Assembly: GCF_016616425.1 (NCBI RefSeq)
Contig: NZ_CP067101.1
Coordinates: forward strand, 930,001 to 994,000
Reading direction: 5' to 3'
Length of the DNA: 64,000 bases
From: Bradyrhizobium diazoefficiens
Lineage (GTDB): Bacteria > Pseudomonadota > Alphaproteobacteria > Rhizobiales > Xanthobacteraceae
Below the pieces are notes generated by a model. That model worked only from the letters and a program-made list of their open reading frames with translations. It made no database searches and had not been told where the DNA came from. This document shows positions 1-8,372 of the stretch, in pieces (positions within the stretch are counted from its first letter, which is position 1; each line of letters begins with the position of its first letter). Made by a program: the position numbers and the translations under genes.

Positions 1-84
1 CAACAGGCGCCCGAGCAGGGCCTCGGTGTCATCAGCGGTCTTGTCCAGACGTTTGGCGAAATCGGACGGGGACGTGCCGGTCAT
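1..84 (-). CDS. Polyprenyl (farnesyl) diphosphate synthase, N-terminal fragment
   Basis: Only the first 28 codons are present; the gene runs off the left edge. The ATG at 84 opens a frame beginning [19 protein letters not shown], preceded by a GGAG about 10 bases upstream. The acidic, helical N-terminus and the position divergent from mtgA fit the farnesyl diphosphate synthase found here in Bradyrhizobium relatives; that assignment is from memory of the family, since no catalytic motif (DDxxD) is in the window. If correct, it condenses IPP with DMAPP/GPP in the cytoplasm to make farnesyl diphosphate for quinones, hopanoids and cell-wall carriers. Confidence 0.4.
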   Translation of the reverse strand, partial: MTGTSPSDFAKRLDKTADDTEALLGRLL

Positions 85-248
85 CAAGAAAGGCTCCAGA
101 ACTAAAATTCGGCCGGACAATCCTTTATGCGTCCGCCTCAGTCAATCGTTTGGAAGGCGGCTTAAAAAGTGCTGGAAAAGACCCGAATTATCACGGACTT
201 AATGGCCTAGCCTGTGGCCGCGTTTCATTTTGCGTCAGAAAGGTCGAT

Positions 249-923
249 TTGCGCATCGTCAAAATCCCTCTCCTGGTGCTCGCGGTCGCGGCTCTCGTGC
301 CCTATGCGATCGCGCCGTTCTACCGCACCGGCCATCCCGTTTCGACGTTGATGGTGTGGCGCTCGCTTCGCGGCGCGCCAATGCAGCGGGAATGGATCGA
401 TCTTGCGGCGATGTCGCCCCATCTGCCGCGATCGGTGATCGCAGCCGAGGACGCTCATTTCTGCAAGCATCACGGCATCGATTGGGGCGCGCTGCGAGAA
501 GCGATCGACGACGCCCAAGAGGACGGCACGCCGTTCCGTGGCGCCTCCACGATCACCCAGCAGGTCGCGAAAAATCTGTTCCTCTGGCAGGGCCGGGATT
601 TCGTCCGCAAGGCGCTCGAATTTCCGCTGGCGCTCTGGATTGATCTCGTCCTGCCCAAGCCACGGATCCTGGAGATTTACCTCAACATCGCCGAGTTCGG
701 TCCGCGGGGCCAGTTTGGCGTCGAGGCCGGCAGCGCCTATGCCTTTGGCAAATCGGCCGCCAGCCTCTCCCCGCGTGAGGCGGCGCTTCTGGCCTCGGTC
801 CTGCCGAATCCAGTCAAACGCAGCGCCAAAACCCCCGGGCCGGGTGTCCGGCGGCTGGCGGCGACCTATAGGGCGCGGGGCCAGGCGAGCTCGCTTGCGA
901 CCTGCTGGCGGGAAAATCGCTGA
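249..923 (+). CDS. mtgA: Monofunctional biosynthetic peptidoglycan transglycosylase
   Basis: GT51 glycosyltransferase that polymerises lipid II into glycan strands at the periplasmic face of the inner membrane. One N-terminal membrane segment (about residues 5-24) is followed by the GT51 motifs: [14 protein letters not shown] (catalytic Glu about residue 67), [15 protein letters not shown] and a RKALE...[10 protein letters not shown] block. No transpeptidase domain follows, so it is the monofunctional type at about 224 aa. The start chosen is the TTG at 249, preceded by AGAAAGG with 5-base spacing; an in-frame ATG at 150 would add 33 residues that do not look like a natural cytoplasmic tail. 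The last ~25 residues are low-conservation. Confidence 0.9.
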   Translation: MRIVKIPLLVLAVAALVPYAIAPFYRTGHPVSTLMVWRSLRGAPMQREWIDLAAMSPHLPRSVIAAEDAHFCKHHGIDWGALREAIDDAQEDGTPFRGASTITQQVAKNLFLWQGRDFVRKALEFPLALWIDLVLPKPRILEIYLNIAEFGPRGQFGVEAGSAYAFGKSAASLSPREAALLASVLPNPVKRSAKTPGPGVRRLAATYRARGQASSLATCWRENR

Positions 924-1092
924 TTTTGAGCCCATTTCGGGCGTATTTTCCGGCCCAAGAGCCTAGCTTTACGGCCAACCTTCCTCTATAAGCCCGGCCT
1001 TGATCGGCATTCAGCTCGCCTCCTGTTGCGGGTGCTGAGCCGTCCCTTCGCGGACGATGCCCTGATAACACCAATCCCTAGAGGATATTGAA

Positions 1093-1275
1093 ATGGCCGT
1101 TCCGAGAAGAAAAACCTCGCCGTCGCGTCGTGGCATGCGCCGCTCGGCGGACGCCATCAAGAAGCCGACCTATGTGGAAGACAAGGATTCCGGCGAGCTC
1201 CGTCGTCCGCACCATCTCGACCTCAAGACCGGCATGTACAAGGGCCGCCAGGTCCTGAAGAAGAAAGAGTCCTGA
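1093..1275 (+). CDS. rpmF: 50S ribosomal protein L32
   Basis: Sixty residues, very basic, starting [18 protein letters not shown], the diagnostic L32 N-terminus. The C-terminal half keeps the alphaproteobacterial form ([15 protein letters not shown]) and lacks the zinc-binding cysteines of some other L32 proteins. It is a component of the large ribosomal subunit. A GAGGATATT stretch lies just upstream of the ATG. The neighbour mtgA is commonly adjacent in related genomes. A good intrinsic terminator candidate follows. Confidence 0.98.
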   Translation: MAVPRRKTSPSRRGMRRSADAIKKPTYVEDKDSGELRRPHHLDLKTGMYKGRQVLKKKES

Positions 1276-1293
1276 GTTAAGGACCTTTCTTTG

Positions 1294-1320
1294 GGCAGGA
1301 TGATTTTGCCTGCCTTGTTT
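1294..1320 (+). terminator. Rho-independent terminator after rpmF
   Basis: GGCAGG (1294-1299) pairs with CCTGCC (1309-1314) around a 9-base loop, followed by TTGTTT. A weaker 5-bp hairpin (GTCCT/AGGAC, 1269-1284) overlaps the rpmF stop codon and is followed by CTTTCTTT. Confidence 0.55.
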
Positions 1321-1417
1321 CGGCCCACCCATGAGATAGACGGTGACGGCGGCGGAGCGAATGCTTCGCCGCTGCATTGTTCTGTCCGGATCTCTTGATC
1401 AAGAAGGCATTTTGCCG

Positions 1418-2071
1418 ATGGTTGGTTTCCCGCTGCTTCTGATTCCGCTCGCGGTCTACAACATCATCGCCTTCCTGATGCCGACCGTGTCCTTTACGGA
1501 CGTGCTGTTCAAGATCCCGATGATGTCCGGCGAGGCCTGGCCGGTCACGCTCGCCGATCTCCTGCTTGCGCTCGGCGTGGTGCTGCTGCTCCTCGAAGTG
1601 GTCAAGGGGGCACGGCCTGGCGCCAAGTTCCTCATGGATCACTTGCTGTCGCTGATCCTGTTTGGCGCCGCCGCCGCCGAATTCGTGATGTGGCCCAAAT
1701 TCGGCAACTCTACCTATTTCCTGCTGGTGCTGCTCGCGATGGCGGATTTCCTCGGGGGCATTGCCCAGCGCACGCGCCGTCGCGTCACCTATGTCGCCGA
1801 GACAACAGTGCCGGCGCCCCGCAAGGCCAGGCGTCAGGCCGACACGCTGGCGGAGGACGTGGCGTCCGAACGCAAGTTCGAGCCGGGGATTGCGCAGCAG
1901 CCGGTGCCGGCGGAGCCGCCCGCCCCCTCGGCGCAATCCGTCGCCGAATCCGAGCCGATGAATCATCCTGCGCCAAAGCCCGTGCAGGACGCGCCCTCGC
2001 CGGAAATTCCCTCGCCGCATTTGCAGCCGGGCAATGGCACGCCGCCGTCGCCAGACGCGCCGTCGCGCTGA
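1418..2071 (+). CDS. Small integral membrane protein with proline-rich tail
   Basis: About 217 aa. Residues 1-120 hold four hydrophobic segments (beginning MVGFPLLLIPLAVYNIIAF, then LADLLLALGVVLLLLEVV, LSLILFGAAAAEFVM and STYFLLVLLAMADFLGGIA). The rest is a cytoplasm-like basic RTRRR stretch and a low-complexity Pro/Ala/Glu/Ser-rich tail. The ATG at 1418 has AAGAAGG 8 bases upstream and begins directly with the first membrane segment; a longer frame from 1343 adds 25 residues without such support. Rhizobiales genomes often carry uncharacterised proteins of this build next to rpmF. No enzymatic motif is visible; function unknown. Confidence 0.7.
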   Translation: MVGFPLLLIPLAVYNIIAFLMPTVSFTDVLFKIPMMSGEAWPVTLADLLLALGVVLLLLEVVKGARPGAKFLMDHLLSLILFGAAAAEFVMWPKFGNSTYFLLVLLAMADFLGGIAQRTRRRVTYVAETTVPAPRKARRQADTLAEDVASERKFEPGIAQQPVPAEPPAPSAQSVAESEPMNHPAPKPVQDAPSPEIPSPHLQPGNGTPPSPDAPSR

Positions 2072-2077
2072 CCGCTC

Positions 2078-2338
2078 TCAAGCCAACTGACGCGTGCGCG
2101 CGCCGACACTTTGCTGCGGGCGTTTGCTGCCGTAGGCCATCTGCGCGTCTTCGGAAGAGGCGCGGCAGAGCCGGCTGGCTTGGGGCATGTGCTCGGCATT
2201 GGCAATGAGCTGGGCGACAAAGCTCGGATCGGGACGCGGCATCGGCGCCTTGTGAACCCACTGTAGCGTCGGCATCAGCGGCACCAGGGCCGAGCCTGTG
2301 CCGTTGTCCGCCGGGTCCAATCGATCAGTACTGAACAT
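2078..2338 (-). CDS. Conserved small hypothetical protein
   Basis: About 86 aa from the ATG at 2338. The central stretch PDPSFVAQLIANAEHMPQ followed by SRLCRASSEDAQMAY resembles a family of small Rhizobiales proteins that I recall with very similar PDPxFVxQLIAxAEHxPQ motifs. No signal peptide or membrane segment. It is convergent with the membrane protein at 1418-2071, 6 bases apart. The motif is what makes this short frame credible rather than an antisense artefact. Function unknown. Confidence 0.6.
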   Translation of the reverse strand: MFSTDRLDPADNGTGSALVPLMPTLQWVHKAPMPRPDPSFVAQLIANAEHMPQASRLCRASSEDAQMAYGSKRPQQSVGARTRQLA

Positions 2339-2517
2339 CGCAATCACCGTTGATCCGGCCAAGATTGTCGCGTTTCGGGACGCTGGCGCCGGTGCGTGTC
2401 ACGTACTCGCAAGGCCTATGCCGGGCGGGTCGGTTTGGTTCCCCGGGGCCGCAAAACGTGGTTTCCAAATTGTTTATCAACTTTGCCTAGGGTCGGGGGC
2501 GAATCCGGCTCTATCCT

Positions 2518-4254
2518 GTGCCGGTCCAGAACTTCCTGCCGTCCCGAAACGAGGCGATTTTGACCCCTGCATTGCCGCAAGCCTCCGACATTCTGGCCGC
2601 CCTCGGCCAGGCCGTGTTCGCCTGGGACATCGCCAGCGATGCCATCGTCTGGGGTGAACAGGTCAACGCCATCTTCCCCAGCATTCCCGCCGAACGGCTG
2701 GCAAGCGGCGCCGAATTCGCCAAGCTGATCGAGCCCGCGCAAACGCTGCGGACCGCGGCGCTGGCGCAGACCTCGGCCGTGCATGGCGCCGACGGCACGC
2801 CCTACCGGGTCGAGTACGGCGTGCGCATGAGTGCTGCCGATCCCGTGGTCTGGATCGAGGAGACAGGCCGCTGGTTCGCCGGACCCGACGGCCGCCCGGT
2901 GCGCGCGATCGGTTCGGTCCGTATCAACAATGAGCGCCATGCCCGCGACGAGGAACTGGCGAAACTGGCCCGGCTCGACCCGCTGACCGGCGAGCTCAAC
3001 CGCGCTCATCTGATTGCGGCGCTGGCCGAGGCGATCGAGGAGACGACGCGCTTCCGCTCGACCGCAGCCTTCATGCTGGTTGGCATCGACCACCTCGCCC
3101 GCGTCAACGATGCCTTTGGCTTCGATGTGGCCGACGCCGTGATTCTGGATATCGCCAAGCGCATCCGCTCGCGCCTGCGCGGCGGCGACGTGCTCGGGCG
3201 CTTTTCCGGCAATAAGTTCGGCCTGATCCTGAAGAACTGCACCGTCGACGACATGAATGTCGCCGCCGAGCGCTTTCTTGCCGGCGTCCGCGACGAGGTG
3301 GTGCCGACCAGATCCGGTCCGGTCTCGGTCACCGCCTCGATCGGCGCGGTCAGCGTGCCGCGCTACGCCCGCAACACGGACGAGGCCGTCAACCGCGCGC
3401 ACGAGACGCTGGACGCCGCCAAGCGCCGCCGCGCCGGCTCGTTCGCGGCGTGGCGTCCAGATGCCGCGCGCGACGCACAGCGCCGCGTCAATATCCGCGT
3501 CACCGACGAGATCGTCACTGCGCTGAACGAGCGCCGCATCAAGCTCGCCTATGAGCCGGTGGTATCGGCCGCCTCGCGCGAGCGCGCGTTCCACGAATGT
3601 CTGGTACGGATGGACCAGGGCGACGGCCAGGTGCTGCTTGCGCCCGACATCGTGCCAGTCGCCGAGCGGCTCGGCCTCATCCGCCTGGTCGATCACCGCG
3701 TGCTCGAGCTCGTGGTCGCCGAGCTTGCCGCTGCGCCCGGTGTCAGTCTCAGCCTCAACATCTCGCCTGACACGACCATGGATCCCGACTGGTGGGCCGG
3801 AATCGAGTCGCTGATGCTGGCCCATCCCGGTGTCGCCGAGCGGCTGATCGTCGAGATCACCGAGACGGTCGCGATCCAGGATATCGACGACGTCCGCGGC
3901 TTTGTCACGCGGCTGAAGAATTTCGGCAGCCGCATTGCGATCGACGATTTCGGCGCCGGCTACACCTCGTTCCGCAATCTGCGCAAGCTCGGCGTCGATA
4001 TCGTCAAGATTGACGGTGCGTTCGTGCAGAACATCACCCATTCCGCCGACGACCGCGCCTTCGTGCAGACCCTGATCGACCTCGCACGCCGCCTCGACAT
4101 CAGGACCGTCGCCGAATGGGTGCAGGACGAGGAAGCTGCCAGCATGCTGCGCGACTGGGGTTGCGACTACATCCAGGGCCGCCTGATCGGGCTGGCGTCA
4201 GCCGATCGTCCGTGGGGTGCGCCGCCCGATAGTGTGCTGCCTGCGGCGGGGTAG
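2518..4254 (+). CDS. PAS-GGDEF(degenerate)-EAL cyclic-di-GMP protein
   Basis: About 578 aa without membrane segments. Residues ~18-130 look like a PAS fold, ~150-290 like GGDEF and ~325-565 like EAL. The GGDEF signature is replaced by SGNKF (about residue 230), so cyclase activity is unlikely, but the upstream RxxD inhibitory-site motif (RGGD) is intact, so it may bind c-di-GMP as a sensor. The EAL motif is ECL (FHECLVRM). Other phosphodiesterase residues remain: LNIS, VEITET, DDFGAGYTSF, VKIDG and the Glu of AEWV. Phosphodiesterase activity is therefore possible. The start is GTG 2518; a TTG at 2560 is an alternative. It is convergent with another GGDEF-EAL gene. Confidence 0.85.
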   Translation: MPVQNFLPSRNEAILTPALPQASDILAALGQAVFAWDIASDAIVWGEQVNAIFPSIPAERLASGAEFAKLIEPAQTLRTAALAQTSAVHGADGTPYRVEYGVRMSAADPVVWIEETGRWFAGPDGRPVRAIGSVRINNERHARDEELAKLARLDPLTGELNRAHLIAALAEAIEETTRFRSTAAFMLVGIDHLARVNDAFGFDVADAVILDIAKRIRSRLRGGDVLGRFSGNKFGLILKNCTVDDMNVAAERFLAGVRDEVVPTRSGPVSVTASIGAVSVPRYARNTDEAVNRAHETLDAAKRRRAGSFAAWRPDAARDAQRRVNIRVTDEIVTALNERRIKLAYEPVVSAASRERAFHECLVRMDQGDGQVLLAPDIVPVAERLGLIRLVDHRVLELVVAELAAAPGVSLSLNISPDTTMDPDWWAGIESLMLAHPGVAERLIVEITETVAIQDIDDVRGFVTRLKNFGSRIAIDDFGAGYTSFRNLRKLGVDIVKIDGAFVQNITHSADDRAFVQTLIDLARRLDIRTVAEWVQDEEAASMLRDWGCDYIQGRLIGLASADRPWGAPPDSVLPAAG

Positions 4255-4391
4255 CGCTTCATCGCCACGGAGAGGTCGGTTAGCGCAGCATCACCAATCG
4301 ACACGAATTTCTCCTTTGAAATCAACTCCCGTCCTACTTTGCATGGGGTTGTTTTCGCGAAATTCATGAGGGGGGAGCAGGCCGAAGGGGC

Positions 4392-7259
4392 TCACGCCAC
4401 GCGCCGGACTGCGCTCAGCGTCTCGATGGTGCGGCCGACCTCTGAAGCCGGGCACGGCTTGCCGAAATAATAGCCCTGGACGGCGGTGCAGCCGCATTCG
4501 CGGACGAAGTCGAGCTGCTCCTCGGTCTCCACGCCCTCCGCCGTCGTCTCGACGCCGAGCACGGAGCCGAGGCTGGCGATGGTGCGGACGATGGCGACGC
4601 TCTCCGGGCTTTCGCCGAGCGTGCCGACGAAGGAGCGGTCGATCTTGATGCGGTCGAACGGGAATTTGCGCAAATAGCTCAGCGAGGAATAGCCGACGCC
4701 GAAATCGTCGAGGCTGACGCGTATCCCCAGCGCGCGGAGTTGGTGCAGAATTTCGATCGTCGCGTCGCTGTCGTCGAGCAGCGCCGTCTCGGTGACCTCG
4801 AGCTCGAGCCGCTGCGGCGGCAGGCCGGCCTCCGCAAGTGCGCTCGTGACCATCGCCACCAGCCCGCGCGAGCGGAACTGCACCGGCGACAAGTTAACCG
4901 CGACGGTGACATCGGGCCAGGCCACGGCGGTCGCACAGGCGGTGCGCAGCACCCATTCGCCGATCGGAACGATCAGCCCGTTCTCTTCCGCGATCGGAAT
5001 GAACTCGGCCGGGGAGACGAAGCCGCGCGAGGGATGTTTCCAGCGCAGCAGGGCCTCGAAGCCGGTGAGCTCCGACGAATCGAGTCGCATCTGCGGCTGG
5101 AACACCAGGTGAAATTCACGCGCCTCCAGCGCGCCGCGCAGATCGTGCTCCAGCGCGTGCCGGCTGCGGGCTTCCTCCTCCATCTCGGGCTCGAACAGCT
5201 GATAGGCGCCGCGCCCCTTGGCCTTGGCCTGGTACAGCGCGAGGTCGGCGCATTTCATCAGCTCGTCGGCATCGAGCCCGTGATCGGGTGCGATCGCGAT
5301 GCCGACGGAGACGCCGACATGGATCGACTGGCTTTCCAGCGGCGGCGGGTGACCGATGATCTCGATCAGACGCCGGGCGAGCTTCTCCGCCGATTGCGGT
5401 TGCGGTCCGCGCTGCAGGACGGCGAACTCGTCGCCGCCGAGCCGCGCGACGGTGTCATGCTCGCCGACATTCTCCTTCAGGCGCGCCGCGACCCAGCGCA
5501 GCAGGCGGTCGCCGGCGGCATGGCCGAGGCGGTCGTTAACGGTCTTGAAATTGTCGAGGTCGAAGCACAGCACCGCCATCGCGCCGCCGGCGATCGCAAC
5601 CTGGTTCAATCCCTCGCCCATCTCCTCGCGGAACAGCGTGCGATTGGGCAGGTCGGTGAGCGAGTCATGGCGCGCCATATGCGCCACGCGGGCCTGGGCC
5701 TTGTGACGCTCGGTGACATCCTCATAGGTCACGACCCAGCCGCCTTGCTCCATGCGCTTGTGATTGAGCTTGATGATGCGGCCGTCGTTCAAGTGCCGAT
5801 GCAGCGTGTGCTCGCCCTCGCGCAGCCGCTCGACGTAATCGGCATAGAGCCTGGCCCCCGTCATGTTCGGATGGTTGCCGAGCTCGCAGCTGTGCTCCAT
5901 GATCTCGCGCATCGAGACGCCGGGCTTCACGATCTCCGGCGACAGGCCGTACATCTCGATATAGCGGCGATTGCAGACGATCACGCGCAGGCTCGCATCG
6001 AGCATGCACAGGCCCTGGCTCATGTTGTTCAGTGCCGCGTCAAAGCGGCGGTACTGCTCGCTCAGCTCCCCGATCGCATGTTCCCGCTCGGTAATATCCT
6101 CATAGGTGGCAACGAAGCCGCCCTCGGCCAGTGCGCAGTAGCGAACTGAGATCACGGTGTCGTTCGACATGCGCCGGCGCATCGGCGAGGAATCGCGGTT
6201 CGCAATCCTCGCGCTGGCCGCTTCCAGAAGCTGTTGAGGGCTGTGTTCGGAAGAGAACGCGCCGTTCGCCATCGAACGCTCGATCAGCTCGGCGAGATGC
6301 GTGCCGGGCCTGGCCTCCTCCGGCGACAGCCGGTAGATGTTGCGGTAGGTGGTGTTGCAGACCCGAAGGCGCATGTCGCCGTCGTAGAAGGCGAGCCCAT
6401 GCGCCATGTTTTCGAGCGCGGCATCGAGCATGAAGTTCTGCTGCCGCAGTGTTTCCTCGTATTGCAGCCGCTCCGTGACGTCCTCGTGCACCGTCACCCA
6501 GCCGCCGTCGGGCAGGAAGCGGGAGACCGCCTGCACCATCCGTCCGTCGTAGCGCATCACCAGCAAGGTTTTCGCCTTCCTGCTGCGCACGTCCTTCAGC
6601 CTGGTATCGTGAAATTCGCTGGCGGACATGCCCGACAGGTTGCCGCGCGACATCCAGTGCTCGATCACCGTGCAATGCGAGATGCCCGGCCTCACGATTT
6701 CCGGGTCGAGGTTGTAGAGGCTCAGGAACCGTTCGTTGCAGACGACGACACGGCTGTCGGCATCATACATGATGAGGCCGTGCGACATGTTGGAGAGCGC
6801 GTGCTGACTGCGCTCGGTCTGCACACGCAGTTCGGCCTCGAGCCGGGCGAGGCGGCTGACGTCGTCGCAGATCGTCATCCAGCCGCCGCCGGGGAGCGGC
6901 TTCAGTTCGAGGGACATGACGAGGCCGCTCGCGAGCCGCTGCTCGGTGCGGAACGTTTTGCCGCCTGCGATCTGAGCGATCCGCGCCGAATACAGCGCGT
7001 CGAGCTCGCCTTGCGGAAAGTTGCCGCGCGTCGCGCTGTGCGCGAGCACCTCGCGGTAGCTCGTGCCCACCCGCACGACGTCGGCCGACATGTCGAACAG
7101 CGACAGGTAGCGCTGATTGACCAGCACGATCCGGTTGTCGACGTCGTAGACGCAGACGCCCTGTTCCATGTGGTCGAGCGCAAGCTGGCTCAGCGCGACC
7201 AGGGCCTCCGGGCCCTGCTCGCGGCGTGCACCAAACTCGTCATCGCGGGTCGATGTCAT
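4392..7259 (-). CDS. Multi-PAS GGDEF-EAL diguanylate cyclase/phosphodiesterase
   Basis: 955 aa, soluble. Four consecutive PAS-like repeats fill residues ~25-520. Each carries a variant of 'L..M.QG(L/V)..YD...R....N.RY...Y.L' and ends in 'GGW..(V/I)..DV(S/T)', so they look like internal duplications. GGDEF follows at ~545-695 with canonical LGGDEF (about residue 606); the I-site Arg is missing (GEHD in place of RxxD). EAL follows at ~712-950 with FEALLRW, NLSPVQF, EVTETALL, DDFGVGYSS, KIDRSF and AEGVET, all canonical. Both catalytic domains appear competent, so net direction cannot be predicted. Likely a cytoplasmic sensor linking redox, light or metabolite input to c-di-GMP. Confidence 0.92.
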   Translation of the reverse strand: MTSTRDDEFGARREQGPEALVALSQLALDHMEQGVCVYDVDNRIVLVNQRYLSLFDMSADVVRVGTSYREVLAHSATRGNFPQGELDALYSARIAQIAGGKTFRTEQRLASGLVMSLELKPLPGGGWMTICDDVSRLARLEAELRVQTERSQHALSNMSHGLIMYDADSRVVVCNERFLSLYNLDPEIVRPGISHCTVIEHWMSRGNLSGMSASEFHDTRLKDVRSRKAKTLLVMRYDGRMVQAVSRFLPDGGWVTVHEDVTERLQYEETLRQQNFMLDAALENMAHGLAFYDGDMRLRVCNTTYRNIYRLSPEEARPGTHLAELIERSMANGAFSSEHSPQQLLEAASARIANRDSSPMRRRMSNDTVISVRYCALAEGGFVATYEDITEREHAIGELSEQYRRFDAALNNMSQGLCMLDASLRVIVCNRRYIEMYGLSPEIVKPGVSMREIMEHSCELGNHPNMTGARLYADYVERLREGEHTLHRHLNDGRIIKLNHKRMEQGGWVVTYEDVTERHKAQARVAHMARHDSLTDLPNRTLFREEMGEGLNQVAIAGGAMAVLCFDLDNFKTVNDRLGHAAGDRLLRWVAARLKENVGEHDTVARLGGDEFAVLQRGPQPQSAEKLARRLIEIIGHPPPLESQSIHVGVSVGIAIAPDHGLDADELMKCADLALYQAKAKGRGAYQLFEPEMEEEARSRHALEHDLRGALEAREFHLVFQPQMRLDSSELTGFEALLRWKHPSRGFVSPAEFIPIAEENGLIVPIGEWVLRTACATAVAWPDVTVAVNLSPVQFRSRGLVAMVTSALAEAGLPPQRLELEVTETALLDDSDATIEILHQLRALGIRVSLDDFGVGYSSLSYLRKFPFDRIKIDRSFVGTLGESPESVAIVRTIASLGSVLGVETTAEGVETEEQLDFVRECGCTAVQGYYFGKPCPASEVGRTIETLSAVRRVA

Positions 7260-7459
7260 GGGATCGGCGGGGTCTCGGCAGGCGATACTCTCAACGCAGC
7301 GTAATTCCTGCGCCGAGGGTAGCGAAGACCCCGGAAAATTCCCTTAAGCGCAGTAGTTTACGGAGGGTGACTGGCGACCGAGAGACGCGGGTAGCTCCGC
7401 CGCCGGCATGCGCCCGACATTTCCCCTTCCGGCGGAACGACGCTGAGCGACAGATTGGC

Positions 7460-8335
7460 CTATGGCCCGTACAACACGAGTTCCGTGTCGGTGAGATCGC
7501 CGAGCTGCGGCCGATGCGGGCCCTTGAAATATTTGCGGCCGCGCCGCTCGGTATAAATACCGACAAGGCCGGGAATCGGGCCGTTGGAATCGACCGCCAC
7601 CGAGATCTTGCCGAGCCGAAGCAGCAGCCGGCCGATACGGCCTGCGCAGGCGGCGTATTCGGCGGCGCTGCGGCAATAGATCAACTTCATCGCAGGCGGC
7701 GCGATGAAGCCGCGGCGGATGCGCACAGGTTGCAGGATGAAGGGAAATGTTCCCTTCGGCGTGCGGCAGACGAGACTGAGGCAATTGTAGCGCGCATGCC
7801 GCGTCAGCAACGCGGTCTCGGCTTCGGAAAGCCCTTCGATCGTCTTGGCGTGAGGCGAGACGACCTCGATCTTGCTCCAGCGCGGGACGCGCGCCAGTGC
7901 AGGGACCGAGAAGAATATGCCGCGGCAATAGGCGCGAAAGCCCTGGGTCTCGATGATCGGCCAGGTCCACGGCGCCGGGCTGATGTTGAGATAAGTCACG
8001 TCCTTGTGCCGCTGGGCGATCTTGGTCAGCAGCGGAGCGTAATTGCGGTAGGCCGGGTCGACATACCAGCTGGACAGGTTGCATTGAATGGCGGTTTCTT
8101 CGCCGTCCCTGCGTGCCGTGTAGATCAGCAGCAGCACGCCGACCGGCGTGCCGCCATCGTCGAGCATATAGCCGAAGCGAGGATAGCCCTCCGGCACGGC
8201 CCGGAAGGCCTGCCGGCGCAGGCCCTGGATCCAATAATCGCGCGAGCGGCCGACGAAGCCGCGCGTCAGCAAATCCGCGATTGCTCCGGCGTCGGACTCG
8301 ATGATTTCGCGGCATCGGACCTTGGTGTGGATCAC
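7460..8335 (-). CDS. GNAT-like acyl/aminoacyltransferase
   Basis: About 291 aa. The N-terminal ~150 residues read as a GNAT N-acetyltransferase fold (REIIESDAGAIADLLTRGF at the start, PVGVLLLIYTAR strand, WYVDPAYRN acceptor-site region). The C-terminal half (EETALLTRH to the end) looks like a second, degenerate GNAT-like unit. The GTG at 8335 was chosen because the longer frame to 8548 would lie inside the preceding carrier-protein ligase gene. It is the last gene of a minus-strand operon (37 bases after the ligase stop). Context suggests that it transfers the amino acid or its oxidised product from the carrier protein to an acceptor; this is inference, and the substrate is unknown. Confidence 0.7.
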   Translation of the reverse strand: MIHTKVRCREIIESDAGAIADLLTRGFVGRSRDYWIQGLRRQAFRAVPEGYPRFGYMLDDGGTPVGVLLLIYTARRDGEETAIQCNLSSWYVDPAYRNYAPLLTKIAQRHKDVTYLNISPAPWTWPIIETQGFRAYCRGIFFSVPALARVPRWSKIEVVSPHAKTIEGLSEAETALLTRHARYNCLSLVCRTPKGTFPFILQPVRIRRGFIAPPAMKLIYCRSAAEYAACAGRIGRLLLRLGKISVAVDSNGPIPGLVGIYTERRGRKYFKGPHRPQLGDLTDTELVLYGP

Positions 8336-8372
8336 GCTCGTCTTACCCGTGGAAATGACGGACCTCGTTGCG

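Noticed and set aside
4167..4367. Short minus-strand frame overlapping the end of the first GGDEF-EAL gene
   Set aside because: No motif, no clear start signal, and most of it overlaps a well-supported gene.
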